64,000 bases of DNA from Typhlomys cinereus (taxonomy: Eukaryota; Chordata; Mammalia; Rodentia; Platacanthomyidae): the NCBI GenBank assembly GCA_023101885.1, contig JALPQD010000233.1, forward strand, positions 3,494,083 through 3,558,082, read 5' to 3'. Shown piece by piece: positions 24,355 through 36,990 of the stretch. The notes below the pieces were generated by a model. The model made no database searches, was not told the DNA's origin, and saw nothing but the letters and a program-made list of their open reading frames with translations. Each line of letters starts with the position of its first letter. Position 1 is the first letter of the stretch. The position numbers and the translations under genes are program-made.

Positions 24355-24626
24355 GTCAAGAAAGATTAGAAAGATAGTATGGTAATTAACTGCTTATTTC
24401 AAGAGCATGAGGACCTAACTTTAGATCCTCAGTTTGTACTGCACAGTAACTGAGGTGGCACCATATGTAACCCTAATCCTAATTAGGAGGATTAAAATGT
24501 CTTGAGCTCCTTTCCCATCAGTCTAGTAGGATGATTCTAGTTCCAGGTAGAGTAAGAGAGCTTTCTAAAATATAAATTGGACAGTAACTGAGGAAGATGA
24601 TTCAAAATCATTGCTTGCTGGCACAT

Positions 24627-24673
<47 letters not shown>

Positions 24674-24760
24674 TATTCCACATAAACACATGCACATACA
24701 CAAACACATACCACATTTATATTTGCGCACACACAAACATATCATACACACACATGTACA
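24355..24760 (+). mobile_element. B3/B4-like composite rodent SINE with (CA)n tail
   Basis: A decayed head (24365-24430), a middle with 'aatcctaattaggagg', and a 'cagtaactgaggaagatgat' block, ending in (CA)n of about 21 units (24628-24669) and further CA-rich sequence. The His/Thr frames here are artefacts. Confidence 0.6.
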
Positions 24761-26052
24761 CACAAAAATTCATAATGAAAGAAATGAATGATAATATTAA
24801 ATATAATTTATATGTACATATACTTTATAGAAACATAAGCATTCTAGAAGAAATATATTAAAATATATATATTTGATTTATTGTAGTATCAGTTTTTAGC
24901 TTGAATAATTTTCTTGAACTCACTTAATACACAAAACATAAAAATGAAGATTAGTAATTTTTATCTTTGCATATCAGACTCTTGAAGTATTTTTCAAAAA
25001 ACTTTAAAGAATCAGAGTGATGAAAATGAAATTCATGTGGTATGTTAACATATGCTAAAAAGAAACTATTGTCCTAATCTAAGGGAACATCTACACTATA
25101 TATCACATTTCGTGAGAATGTCTGATTCATAAAAAAATCTCAAACCTCTATTTTGCTCTTTCCATCCAATGGCAGCAGTGCATTTCTGTTTCTAGTGTTT
25201 TAATTGGCATAAAATTCAAAAGTATGATTCTTTCTTCTTCTCAAATGGTTGTCTATCTTTGTCCTAGTAATACTAGAACATTAGCATTCATAAAAGGCTA
25301 CAGGGCTAAAGAATGCTAGAGGAAATAAGCTGTCACCCACAAACAAGAGACTACTTTCTAATAATAAAAAGACCTATGTATATTTTCATGTTTATTGTAC
25401 ATGCATAGCATAGTATTCTTGTCAAATATTGGATCCCACCAACAGATTTTTCTATACTAGAAACAAATCTAAAATTAACACTATTTTTAACATTTCTCAA
25501 AATTTCATGAGTGAATGATGAATTGTGATGAAATCAAGAGATTTCCTCTTTTAAATAATTTTATTTTTAAAAAGTTAACCTTCCATTTTGTAAATCTTTT
25601 GTAATTAAAATCTACATTGGGCTGTGCTAAAGAAAGGTCAGTGACTATAGAAATGACTTATTTCTATATTTGTGCAAGCTATAGTATGAATCTCTTACTA
25701 AGCCAATCTCTTTATTTTTTTCCTTAAATTTCCAGACCGTTTAAAACTTCAACATGTAGAGCAAGGGTCAGTAATGGGAATTAATTATAATAATTATAAT
25801 ATGGTTTGAGAAATATCCAAAAAGAATAGATCATAGTAACATAAAATAGTTTACTCTACCATTGCTGTTCACAACTGTGCCCCATGTGCTCCATGTTTAA
25901 TAAAATTGTTTAGTTTAAAAGTAGTTGATACTTTAGAAAACATATTTTCTGCATTGCATGTATTTGTCCTTTCAAAATGTATTTTGCTTCTGGTGATAAT
26001 ATTTTAGCCATTTTTCAGACCATAAAGCATAGAAAGAAAACTGCATTCTCTC

Positions 26053-26096
<44 letters not shown>

Positions 26097-27026
26097 GCAT
26101 GTGCATGAACTGTCACTGCCTTTCTTTCTCTGATATAGACATACATTTTAAAGTTCATGGATTATGCCACAGATAGAAGACAACATGGTCAGTTCTAAGT
26201 CATAAGTCTTTCCATTTTATGGAGAGGGCTTCAATCAGATAATTACATTCTACCTTGGGGTTGTGGCACTTAGGTGCGATGAAAATACGCATTATATTTA
26301 GTTAATTTTTACTGGAGGAGAGGAAGGCAACATTTTACATTAAAAAAGAAGCTATTACCATGATGCATTCATTCCTAGGCTGTGAGTCATGGCACTGCAC
26401 TTAATTGTTTTATTGACATTGATGATCGAATATTGCAACATTTTCTTTTTCTGCTTATCACTTTAGCAAATTGCTAGATTACTTTCCACTGATTAAACTG
26501 GCTATTTCTTATACAACTTGCTTCTCAGAGTGTCAGTTGATTTTTAAAAGGAATTGGTAATCCATCTCTTTTTCACAGTTTATATAATGTTGGGGAATTT
26601 TACATGATTTCTCCATACATTTTTGTTTCCTGGCTTTGATAAAATACTTAACTTGAAAATTCCATTTTGAGTTCTTTATTGTCATTCATTTCCAGTCCAC
26701 TAAGGAACCGGTGCCTATGTTTCCCCTTTCTTCTTCAGTATGTGTTTTGGATCATAAAGCTAAATTTGAGCTCATGACCCTGATAAAGACAATACTATCA
26801 TACAGTATCTATGACAAACATTGGTCAAAGATAAAATGCATGATACAATCAACTTCATGGGAAGACTTCTTCATTCTGGTTCATGGTTCTGGTTCAAGCC
26901 CTGTTGTTTCTAAATTGGAGATGAGACAAAATATTATGACAGTAGGCACAGGAGGCAAAAGCAAAAGGGAAAATCAGGGCAAGAGTTGTTGGCTCCGTGA
27001 CCAACTTCCATCAACCTGAGTCTCCT
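24761..27026. other. Intergenic, mostly repeat-free to my eye
   Basis: (TC)n microsatellite at about 26057-26092. The rest is AT-rich without SINE, L1 or LTR signatures that I can name. No gene-like frame: 26711-27019 (102 residues) has no recognisable domain. Confidence 0.4.
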
Positions 27027-27372
27027 TGTTATGGTTTGAAATGTGTCCCCTACAGTTTCATGGGTTTGGAAAAGTCATGGCATCCTTGAAAAGTGGAACC
27101 TTGCTGGAGTAAGGCAGTCACAGGAGGTTAAGGTGAATTAACCCCACCCTACTTCCTGAGAAGGTTGCTTTTGCAACAGCAATTTGGAGCTCTCAGCATC
27201 CCAGATAGGTGTGATCTAGATATTCTCCAGCTTCTGCCAGCCAGTCATGCTATTTCTATCATGCAAGACTGTATATTCTCTCTGGACCATAAGCTGAATA
27301 AATCTCCCTTTCTCCCTTATGTTGCTTGACTTGGGTGTTTTCTCACTGAAACAGATATGAGTAACTAATACA
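27027..27372 (+). repeat. MaLR 5' LTR
   Basis: Begins TGTTATGG and ends near 'gagtaactaataca'. It contains an AATAAA-type signal ('gctgaataaatctccc') about 75 bases before its end. Confidence 0.8.
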
Positions 27373-28971
27373 CAAATTGGTAATGAGTAGTGAGGTATTA
27401 CCATGAGATTTAGAGCATCTGGTACCACAATGTGAAGTGCTTTGAAGTCAAGAGAAATTGGTACTGGAGAAGTGGGATGTTACTGTGTGAGACTAAAAGA
27501 ATCCAGTACCAAAATGTGAAGTTGTTTGTGAAGGTGAGAAAAGTTGGTGCCCAGCAATATGATGAACGATGTGATGTGGCTAGTGTGTCTTTGGAACTGT
27601 TTATTGGGAGAAATATGGACTTCGGAACTTTAAACTGGGGAAGAGTTTATGTCTTGGACACAGAGCCAAATGGACCTTTCTTGGGAGAGTCTGAAAGAGA
27701 GCAAGGCTATTAGAAATGCCTTGGAAATGCAAGTGGAAGACTAGCTTGTGATGATCCAGAGGAGAACAAAGACTGTGTTTGGAACTTGCCAAGTAACAAA
27801 AGGAGACGTGTTGGCTGAGAGTTCAGTGAAGTTTTACTCTGGTCCTAAAGCTCGAAGTTAAATGTGAGGGCTTGGCTGAGAAAATTTCAAGACAATGTAA
27901 TCTTGACAGTGTAATATGCCTATTTTTCAGTGCTCTTCTTCACAGTTATGAAAAAGAAGAAAGATTTAGGCAGAAAGAAGCAAAAACTGTGAGGTTCAAC
28001 AAGGAAAAAAATGGCAAACTTAAAGAGGAAATAGAGAGCAAAATATCTGCTCTGGTTAAACCCAGAAAACCCATTAGCAAATCAAAGCCAGTTCTTCATT
28101 TGGCTCAGAGGAAAGGACCTACTCTGAGGGAAATATTCTCAGAGAAGGCTCCCACTCATATGAATGCAGATTCCTTTGAAATAATGAACTAAGATGTAGT
28201 GCTCCAAAGGGAGGAACTCACCTCAAAACAACTGCCCAGGTGAGAAAGAGATTTTTCAGCACAAAGAAGATGAATCTGCTGTGATTCGAGGCAGCCAACC
28301 TCCAACCCAAGGCTATAGCACAACTTGGCAAAGTAGTACACATGTTCCTGACTTCAAAGGCATCAAAGATGTAAGAGGGAAGAGGTTGTGGATCTCTCAT
28401 TCATGGTTTCAGAAAATGTCAGAATCCAGGCACCGTGTGGCAGAAAGCCTGCAATTTAGAAGCCAAAGAAGGGCAGTTTGTGCTGTGTAGTTAAAGATTG
28501 AATTGTCATTGAGAAGTAAAGATGTTAGAAATGCCAGAAACAACACCGCACATCTTTGAAGGAGAGCTGTGTACCTTGGGAGGAGCCAGTGATATATTCT
28601 ATGAACAACTGCATTGGAGGGGTAGAACTAAAGCCCTTTCAAACTGAGATGATTTCAATAAAAATGTTACTCACTGAAATTGGAGCAGCAGGATTCAATT
28701 CTTGTCTTGCTGGGTTTTGGTCTTGTTATAAGCTGATCATTCCCAGATATGCCCCCTTTCCTCTCTTTTGAAGTGGGAATGTTTATTATGTGCCATTGTA
28801 TGTTGGAATTCTGAAACCTGGCTTTTGATTTTTTACAGGAGCATTGAACTTTGGACTTTTGGACTGTATTGGGACTACTACTGATGTAGTCTGTGTGGGG
28901 ACTTTTAAAGTTGGACTGTGTATGTTTCACATAATAAGATGATAATGAGTCTGTGGGGGCCAGAAGTGGAG

Positions 28972-29321
28972 TGTCATGGTTTGAAATGTGTCCCTTGTAG
29001 TGTCATGGGTTTGAAAAAGTCATGGCACTTTGAGAAGTGGAGACTTGCTGGAGGAAAGCAGTCATGGGGGTGGGCCTTAAGGTGGATTAGTCCTACCCTA
29101 CCTCCTGGAAAAGCCTGCTTTAGCAGCAGCAGTTTGCAGCTCTCAGTCTCCAATATGGGTGTAACCTAGACTTTCTCCAGTTTCTTCCAGCCAGCCATGC
29201 TGTTTCCTCCATGAAAGACTATATTTCCCCTCTGGAACCATAAGCCAAATAAACCTCATTCCCTCTTAAGTTGCTTGACTTTGAGCATTGTCTCATAGCA
29301 ACACAGAAGATTAACCCTTAC
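28972..29321 (+). repeat. MaLR 3' LTR
   Basis: Matches the 5' LTR along its length with many substitutions and small indels, so the insertion is old. It carries 'agccaaataaacctcattcc' as its polyadenylation-like signal. The right boundary is uncertain by about 10 bases. Confidence 0.75.
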
Positions 29322-29467
29322 CCTCTTTAAGTTTCATATTCATAAAAAATAGATCTACCTTGGGAAGTTCAGGTTTTTTTGACCCTAATGACCAAAAACA
29401 TCATTAATGGACAAACAACCTTTTGATGGACATTACATATTCAAATAAAAACTCCCAAAGGTATACA

Positions 29468-29502
<35 letters not shown>

Positions 29503-30639
29503 GCAAATTTAAAGTTAGCAACATATATTATTTGCCAATCTTATGGTATGAAAATATATCTTTTATCGAAACCTTATGTGTAAAATTGAGGTTAGATTCA
29601 TAAAATATGGGAATGTCATGATATGAGTAAATATTATGAATAAATGGGAACTACAGACATTTTTTATGAAGACAAGTAGAGTCTTGAGTACTTTATTCCG
29701 CAAAGGAGGCATTTTTCCAATATATATCAAATATCCTGTTTAGCATTTCATCTAAAAATGTTTTTGAAGGATTTGAAAATAGTTATATTTGGAATTATTT
29801 ATTGCATTATGAGATACAAATATTGTCATGATCCAAATTGGTGATATATATATGTGTGTATATATATTCAAATAAATTTTCTATAACACATAGTGAATAT
29901 TATGCTAAAAATTTTGATTACCCCTGAGATGATTCACCGTGTAGAATTCTCTGATAAACATGGTAACCTTACTTCTATCCTCAGAAACTCAAATAGTTGA
30001 AAGAGAGTACTGCCTAAAGAAAGTTGTACTCTGACCTTTACTCATGTTATGGCATGTGTGAATCCATTTTTCTCTCACACTTTCTTTCTCTCATACATAA
30101 AAATGTATTTTTAGAATGTTAGTTATGAAATATCTTTAAATACATAATAAGTATATATATATATTTGTATAAATGTGTTTATGTGTGTGTCCTTACCATT
30201 GGATGGTGAGAGCTTATGTGATGGCTTATTGTCTATAAAGTATAAAAAAGTCAAGAGTAAGAGAAAAATTTATGCTTAGTCTAGAATATGTATGATTAGA
30301 AAAATGTCTTATTAAAAATAAATACCCCAAGACTATCCTGAAGGTAATTTAGAATTGTGCTATAGCGTTTTGCTAATTTGAGCAGAAAGGATCTACAAAC
30401 AGGATAGTTGGATTTTCATTAGGTATGAAAGGAACTAAATATTTAAATGGTCATATCGATGGTCCCTAAGAATTTGATATAAGCAAAATGTAAGAATTTC
30501 CACATGAGGAAAAAAAATTTCAAAAATTTACTTTTATACAAAGTAGTTGATTCAGGTGAAGTTAGGAGATCTAACACACTTTCTTTCACTACAGAAACAT
30601 GGAGTTCTAAAATTTTACAATATTACATATTTGCCTTTG
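29322..30639. other. Intergenic, AT-rich
   Basis: (TA)n at 29463-29503 and shorter TA/TG runs near 29850 and 30150. No gene or named repeat seen. Confidence 0.4.
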
Positions 30640-30689
30640 AAGAACATGCAACTTTCATAAGATGTTGAGCAGAATAAAGAGTTAACACC

Positions 30690-33600
30690 AGAGACACATT
30701 GGAACTAAATTAAATCCTTACTGAAGTGGACTTTACAAATCTCTATCAAACTTTGCATCATATTTTTCTCAGCAGCCCACAGAACTTTCTTCAAATTAGA
30801 TCACATATTGGACCACAAAACTCTCCACATGTACAGGAAAGTTGAAATTATAGCCTGTATGCTATCATACCACCATGGTTTAGAGCATGACATACACAAC
30901 ACAACAAACAGCAGAAAATAAATAACTCTTGGAAACTAAACACTAAGATGCTCAATGAGAATTGGGTTCAGGAAGAAATCAAAAAAGAAATTCAAAATTT
31001 CCTAGAAGGGAATGATAATGAAAACACAACATATAAAATCTCTAGGACACAATGAAAGCCTTTCTAAGAGGTAAGCTTTTAACTCTTAATGCCTATATCA
31101 AAAAAATGGACATACAGTGCCCAGCAGGATGGAGTGAAGGTTATTGCAGGAGCAGCAAAACTGCAAAAGAAAATCAACAAACCACAATCCAGAACTTCAG
31201 AGACGCTATATCAACCACCTAGAACTAGGCCAGACTAATCTCTCCCCATCCTGAAACTCAGGGACATTTGCGGAAGAGGGGGCGGTAAGAGTGTAAGAGC
31301 AAAAGGATGTGAGGAATAATGATTTGCAAGATACTCCACACAAGTTAGGCCTGAAGCAATCATAATTGGAGTTTACATGCCCTGCGCCATGTCCAACACA
31401 CTATTGACCTCACAAAGTCTAGCATCTGCTAAAGGCACCAAGATCCTAGGAGGGAAGGGATTGGCAGCCACAGTAGTGTTCCTATGCTTAAGGGGAACAC
31501 GGGAAAGGGTTCAGGGAAATGCCACTGGGTCCTTGTAGGTCATCGGAAAGGAGGGCCCAGAGGAGAGTCAGGCATGCACAAGAAAGGACTCTCTGGGAAT
31601 TGGGGCGGGAGGCACTGGGGGATGGGCAGGGAGGGGTGAGGGGAGGGGGAGCAGGGGGTTTGGGGGGAGAAGGAGGGAGGGACGGAACTGGTGTACCTAT
31701 TAAGTTTGTATGAGCTAAAATAATAATAATAAATGTATAAAAAATGGAAACATCACAAGTAAATAACTTAACAATGCAGTTTAAAGCTTTAAAAACTCAG
31801 GAGATTAGCAAAATCAGGGGATAAATATACAAAATCAAGATAAGGAAAAAATACAAAGAATCAACCAGTCAAAAAGCTGGTTCTTTGAAAAAATCAATAA
31901 GATTGATACACCCCTAGCTAAATTAACCAAAAGCAAGAGAGAGAAAACCCAAATGAACAAAATTAGAAATGAAAATAGAGTTATTACTACTGGTATCCAA
32001 GAAATTCAGGGAATTATAGGTCATATTTCAAAAACTTATACTTCATGGAATTTGATAACACAAAAGAAATGAATAAATTCCTAAGTAAACACAACTTACC
32101 TAAATTGAATCAGGAAGGGTTGAATTATTTAAATAGTCCTATAACATATGAGGAAATCGATGAAATAATCTCAAATTTTCCCACCAAATACTGTCCTGGA
32201 CCAGATGGATTCAGCACAGAATTGTACCAGACATTTAAAGAAAAGCTAACTGCAATGCTGTTTAAACTGTTCCATCAAATTGTGAAGAAAGGAACACTTC
32301 CAAATTCTTTCCATGAAGCTAATATCATACTAATCTGCAAACCTAATAAAGATACACTTAAAAAAGAAAATTATAAGCCAATCTGTTTGTTGAACACTGA
32401 TGCAAAGATTTTCAATAAAATCTTAGCAAATAGAATTCAAAAACATACCAAAAAGATCATTCACTGTGATCAAGTAGGCTTTATCCCAGGCACATAAGTT
32501 TGGTACAACATATGCAAATGAATAAATGTAATTCATCGTATAAACTAATCCAATGTCCAAGACCACATGTTACTCTCCATAGATTCATAAAAAGCTTTTG
32601 ACAAGATCCAACAGCCTTTTATAATCAAAATCTAAAAACAGTTGGAATACGATGAACTTTTATCAACATAATAAAAGCTGTATACAACAAGCCAACAGCA
32701 AGGATTATACTCAATGGGGAAAAAGTTGACATAGTCCCACTTTGATCAGTAACTGGACAAAGCTGTTCACTCTTACCACTTCTATTCAATATTGTACTTG
32801 AAGCTATAGCTGGAACCATAAAACAAGAGAGGGAGATAAAAAGGAAGAAGTCAATTTATCTCTATTTGGAGATGACAAGATCATATACCTGAGTGATCCT
32901 AAAAACTCCACCAGGAAACTCATGGAACTAATACAGAAGTTCAGCAGGGTGGCAGGTTACAAAATAAATGTGCAAAAATCAGTGGCCTTCCTATATGCCA
33001 AGGATGAAAGAAGTGAAAAAGTCCTTAGAGAAAAAATTCCATTTAAACTGCCCTGACAAAAATGAAATACCTTGGTATAAATTTAACCAAAGAAGTGAGA
33101 GATCTTTATAAGGAAAACTTTAAAATCCCAAAAAAAGAAATTACAGAGGATACCACAAGGTGGAAAGACCTCCCCTGCTCCTGGATCAGCAAAATCAGCA
33201 TCATAAAAATGACCATCCTACCTCAAGCAATATACAGATTCAATGACATACCAATCAAAAATCCCAAAGCAATTCTTTAAGGAAATTGACACAATGATCT
33301 CAAAATTCATAGGGAAGCACAAAAGACACAGAATAGCAAAAACAATCCTGAGTAACAAAAGCACTGCTGGAGCCAACATCTTACCAAACCTTAATCTGTA
33401 TTACAAAGCTGTGGTAATAAAAACAACCTGATACTGGCTCCAAAAATAGACATGTAGATAAATTGATAAGGATTGAAGACCTAGATATAAGCCCACACAA
33501 TTACTGCCATTTGATCTTTGACAAAAGGGCCCAAAAACTTCAACGGAAAAAGAATAGCGTCTTCAACAAATGGTGCTGGCAAAACTGGATGTCCACATGC

Positions 33601-34590
33601 AGAAGACTAAAACTGGACCCATACTTGTCACCATGCATAAAAATTAATTCCAAATGGATCAAGGACCTCAATATTAGGCCAGAGACTATAAAAACCCTAG
33701 TTGAAAAGTTTGGGAACTCCTTAGAACTGATTGGGCTAGTCCAACAGTTCCTAAACAGAAATCCAATCGCACAGTCACTAGAAACAACACTCAACAAATG
33801 GGATCTTATGAATTAAAGAGCTTCTGTTCAGATAGAGAGATTGTAAACCAAGCAGAAAGGCAGTGCAAAGTGGGAGAAAATCTTCACTAACCACATATCT
33901 GATAGACCTCTATTATCTGGAGTGCACTAAGAACTTAAAAAACTAAATACCAAGGAGATAAATGGCCTGATTAAAAAAATGCGCCTGAGAACTCAAAAGA
34001 AACTTTACCAGGGACGAAATTGAAATGTCCAACAAATGTCTTAAAAATTTATTCACATCCTTAGCCCTCAGGGAAATGCAAATCAAAACTTCCCTGAGAT
34101 ATCATTTCACCCTGGTCAGGATGGCAAAATTCCACAATACAAACAACACCAAATGCTGGAGAGGATGTGGAGAGAAGGGAACTCTCCTACATTGCTGGTG
34201 GTAATGTAGGTTTATATAAATTCTTTGGGGATCATTTTGCCAATTTCTAAAAAAATTAAAGATTGAAATGCCATATGACCCTTCTATACCACTTCTGGTA
34301 ATAATCTCCTATCATGCAAAAATTTGCCACAGTGACACAAGCACAACCATGTTAATAGCAGTCCTATTTACAATAGCAGAGTCGTGGAGTCAACACAAAT
34401 GCCCAAGAGTTGATGAATGGATAAGGAAAATGTGGTACATTTATACAATGGAATACTACTCAGCCATCAAAAAAAGATGAATTAATGAAAATTTCTTGGA
34501 AATGGATGGATTTAGAAAAAATTATATTGAGTGAAGTATTCCAGACCCAGAAATTAGAAACCATTAGAAACTCCCTGATAGGTGAATCCT
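30690..34590 (+). pseudogene. L1 ORF2 (endonuclease C-part, reverse transcriptase, C-terminal domain), inactive
   Basis: L1 ORF2 normally nicks target DNA and reverse-transcribes L1 RNA. Here 30690-31110 is endonuclease/linker coding sequence, and 31749-32044 continues the linker after the nested L1. 32045-32497 is an open segment of 150 residues with the reverse transcriptase fingers: 'LPKLNQEG', '[11 protein letters not shown]', '[20 protein letters not shown]' and 'DQVGFIPGT'. The catalytic loop at about 32855-32880 reads FGDD instead of the L1 FADD. 33062-33816 carries thumb and C-terminal blocks in shifted frames, and 34268-34480 ends with 'MWYIYTMEYYSAIKK'. Several frameshifts and stops (for example after 32497 and 33280) make it non-functional. 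Confidence 0.93.
31096..31748 (+). mobile_element. Younger 5'-truncated L1 3' end nested in ORF2
   Basis: A 625-bp L1 3' UTR (31111-31735) with its polypurine tract (31590-31690) and 'gtgtacctattaagtttgta' interrupts ORF2. The flanking duplication is slightly diverged: tatcaaaaaaatgga at 31096-31110 and tataaaaaatgga at 31736-31748. The linker coding sequence of the host L1 resumes directly afterwards. The frame at 31519-31713 is a shadow. Confidence 0.9.
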
Positions 34591-34924
34591 AATACTAAAC
34601 CCACTTAATGACATATTCAAAGATAAACTCTGTAATACTGTAATTACAAAAATTATAAACAGAAGGGAAGGGGAAGAAGGGCTCCCCTTAAATAAAAGGA
34701 GAGAGATGATCATGCTTCAGTAGAGAAAATAGGTCAACATTATGCATTGCATGTAAGTAGCAAGACATCAGTGAAGCGCACTCTCACTTCCCTTCCTGGT
34801 CCCCTGTGACTGAGGAGATTTGATCTCACTAAGCAGGGAGGTTATAAGGTAGATGGTAACTCATCCTGAAAATGGGAAACCAACCCCCTCACTGTGGTGT
34901 CCTACTCCTATTCTATCTACCTTT

Positions 34925-35264
34925 GAGTCTCCTCTTTTTTTAAATTTTTTATTATTATTATTATTTATTCAACTGTGCGCATGTGCGTGTGTATGTGGGC
35001 TCTCGTGTGTGCATGTGTCTCTGTGTGTGTGTGTGTGTCTGTGTATGTGCTGAACCACGGACGAATTTGGGAACCACCATGGAAGCCTCCACCTCCTTGT
35101 GCGCCAGGATTCACAGGCTCCGCCCTACCAGGACCAGAAGCGCAGGTCTGCCCCTGCTTCTGCCTGGCGTCTATACATGGGATCTGGGATCCGAACTCAG
35201 GACCTTCTGCCTGCAAGGCGGAGGATTAACCCTTGAGCCACCTCTCCAGCCCGAGTCTCCTCTT
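34925..35264 (-). mobile_element. Young tRNA-derived SINE with perfect 12-bp duplication, nested in L1 3' UTR
   Basis: Duplication gagtctcctctt at 34925-34936 and 35253-35264. In between, on minus, is a full SINE: head at 35252 reading 'gggctggagaggtggctcaa', promoter-like boxes, CpG-rich body, CA-rich part and an A/T-rich tail (34937-34970). Removing it restores a continuous L1 3' UTR as seen reversed at 47200-47215. Frames at 34853-35288 are shadows. Confidence 0.95.
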
Positions 35265-36058
35265 ATATTAAGATTTTCATTTAAATAACCTTTTATCTTT
35301 GGTTAGGAAGTGACCTTCAATACCAAACAGGATGGAGCCAAGGGCCAGGCAGGAAAAGCAAAACTGAAAACAACAACAAACCATAATTCAGAATACCAAA
35401 GACCCTACATTAATTATATGGAACCAAACAAGCCAAATCTCTTCCCATCCTAAAATTCACGGAACCTTGAGGAAGACAGGGCAGCAAGTTTATAAGAGCC
35501 TAAGATAGGGAGGACCAATGATATGCAAGATACTTAACCCAAGTTAAGGCTGCAGTTCACACAATCGGACTTTGCCTGACCTGCACAATGGCTGACATGT
35601 CATGAACTCCCATAGTCTAGCATGGATCACAGGCAGTAGGATCCTTACAGGTAAGGGATTAACAGTTCCCATACTAATGGAGAGCCCAAGAAAGGGCTTC
35701 AGGCTTTGCCATTGAGTTCTTACACCTCACTAGGGTGGAGGACTCAGAAGGAGGTTTGGCATTCACACAAAAGATGCTCCAGGGGATGGGTGGGGGGATG
35801 GAGGAGGCACTGGGAGAAGGGGAGGCAGAGAGAGGTGTAAAAGGACGGAAAAAATGGGGGGAGAGTGCAAGGGGGGACTGGAGAGGTGTGGAGAGAGAGA
35901 AAGAATGGCAGTACCTATTGAGTTTGTATGATTTGGAAAAATACAAAATGTGGGAGAAAAAAAGATTGTTAACACTGTTGCTATCTACAAATGCCAGTAT
36001 CACTAAAAATACATAGTGTATGCCATGTTCATGCATACATTGTATGATTATTCCTAAT

Positions 36059-36385
36059 GTGTTATCGATTTTTTTTAAATTTTTTATTATTATTACTTAT
36101 TCAACTGTGCACATGTGCACGCGCGCGTGTGTCTGTGTGTGTGTGTGTCTGTGTGTCTGTGTATGTGTAGAACCACGGACGAATTCGCGAACCACCGTGG
36201 ACGCCTCCAGCTCCTTCTGCCCCAGGATTCACAGGTCCGCTCCACAGGACCAGAAGCGCAGACCGCCCCCGCTTCCGCCTGGCGTCTATACGTGGGATCT
36301 GGGATCTGAACTCAGGACCTTCCGCTTGCAAGGCGGAGGCTTAACCCCTGAGCCACCTCTCCAGCCCCGTGTTATCGATTTTTTT
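36059..36385 (-). mobile_element. Young tRNA-derived SINE with perfect target-site duplication
   Basis: Duplication gtgttatcgattttttt at 36059-36075 and 36369-36385. The SINE reads on minus from 'ggggctggagaggtggctca' near 36368 to the T-rich end near 36076. Its body is CpG-rich (for example 36255-36290), a sign of youth. It lies only about 100 bases beyond the L1 3' end. Confidence 0.95.
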
Positions 36386-36589
36386 CATTAACTTTTGCTA
36401 AAATCTCTGCAATTGCTTTCTCTCCTATATCATTATCATTACATTGTCTTTTTATTTTAATAATTTCTTACTTGATTAAAGCATGAAGTAATAGTGCTAA
36501 GAAACATGAAGAGGGATTAAGTGAGATATTTGGAGAACAGAAGCAGAATGTACTCACATGAAAGGTAAATAATAGAATGATATGATAGT
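36386..36589. other. Intergenic spacer
   Basis: AT-rich; nothing recognised. Confidence 0.4.
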
Positions 36590-36990
36590 TACATTCACGG
36601 TCAACTTGATAGTTCCAGGTTGTTTGGAACACAGTTGTTGATAGGGCAAGCCTTTGAACTAGTCTGCAGATAATTATTTAATTGATACAGAAGACCCAGA
36701 TCATAGTTGTTGGTGCTTTCCAGTGGTGGATAGATAAAGGGAAGTGGAAGACTCTCCCTCTCTTGCATCTTGTGAACTTACTGTTGAGTCCACTATTGCC
36801 TTTTCTCTGCTGCAGCTGCTGCAGCTGCTGCAGCTGCTGCAGCTGCTGCAGTTCATGGCTGATGTCAAACTCAGGCTTCTTTTGCCTGCTGCTGTTTTTA
36901 GCAATGGAGCCCAATATCTTCATCCTAGTTACTGTTCATCACTGATATGGGAGCCCAACTTCTTCAACTCTGCAACATGATTGAGGTTCA
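36590..36990 (+). mobile_element. Rodent LTR-like interspersed repeat, copy 2, with internal 9-bp tandem array
   Basis: Opens with 'cacggtcaacttgatagttc' and has the core 'ctgcagataattatttaatt' and 'gatacagaagacccagatca', like 20375-20775. It is interrupted by five perfect 9-bp units at 36807-36851. The Leu/Gln and Cys/Ser frames over the array are artefacts. Confidence 0.5.
36807..36851. repeat. Five perfect copies of the 9-mer ctgctgcag
   Basis: Exactly five tandem units; each contains the palindrome CTGCAG. Related CTG-type arrays can form hairpins and slip. Confidence 0.97.

Larger units (their letters stand above)
27027..29321 (+). mobile_element. MaLR-type LTR retrotransposon with both LTRs
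   Basis: Two related terminal repeats of about 345 bp, opening with tgttatggtttgaaatgtgt (27027) and tgtcatggtttgaaatgtgt (28972), bracket about 1.6 kb. The opening is characteristic of the ERVL-MaLR group, and the internal part starts with a block like 'aaattggtaatgagtagtga', typical just inside MaLR 5' LTRs. A polypurine stretch (about 28948-28971) precedes the 3' LTR. No protease, polymerase or envelope coding is visible. The short frames at 27432-27713 and 27872-28192 are remnants or chance and carry no motif I can name. Confidence 0.85.
30640..35970 (+). mobile_element. L1 element, 5'-truncated inside ORF2, with long 3' UTR
   Basis: The largest element in the window. It begins within the ORF2 endonuclease region ('ctcagcagcccacagaactt' at about 30770), runs through reverse transcriptase and the C-terminal domain to an ORF2 end near 34590, then a 3' UTR of about 1.06 kb (insertion excluded), ending in a polypurine tract (35780-35910) and 'gtacctattgagtttgtatg'. 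A 625-bp younger L1 3' end (31111-31735) and a SINE (34937-35252) are inserted in it. ORF1 and the 5' UTR are absent. It serves as the reference for the other L1 3' ends in the window. Confidence 0.95.

Noticed and set aside
27432..28192. Two open frames of 93 and 106 residues between the MaLR LTRs
   Set aside because: They lie in the internal part of a decayed MaLR element, in different frames, with no motif I can name. Not host genes.
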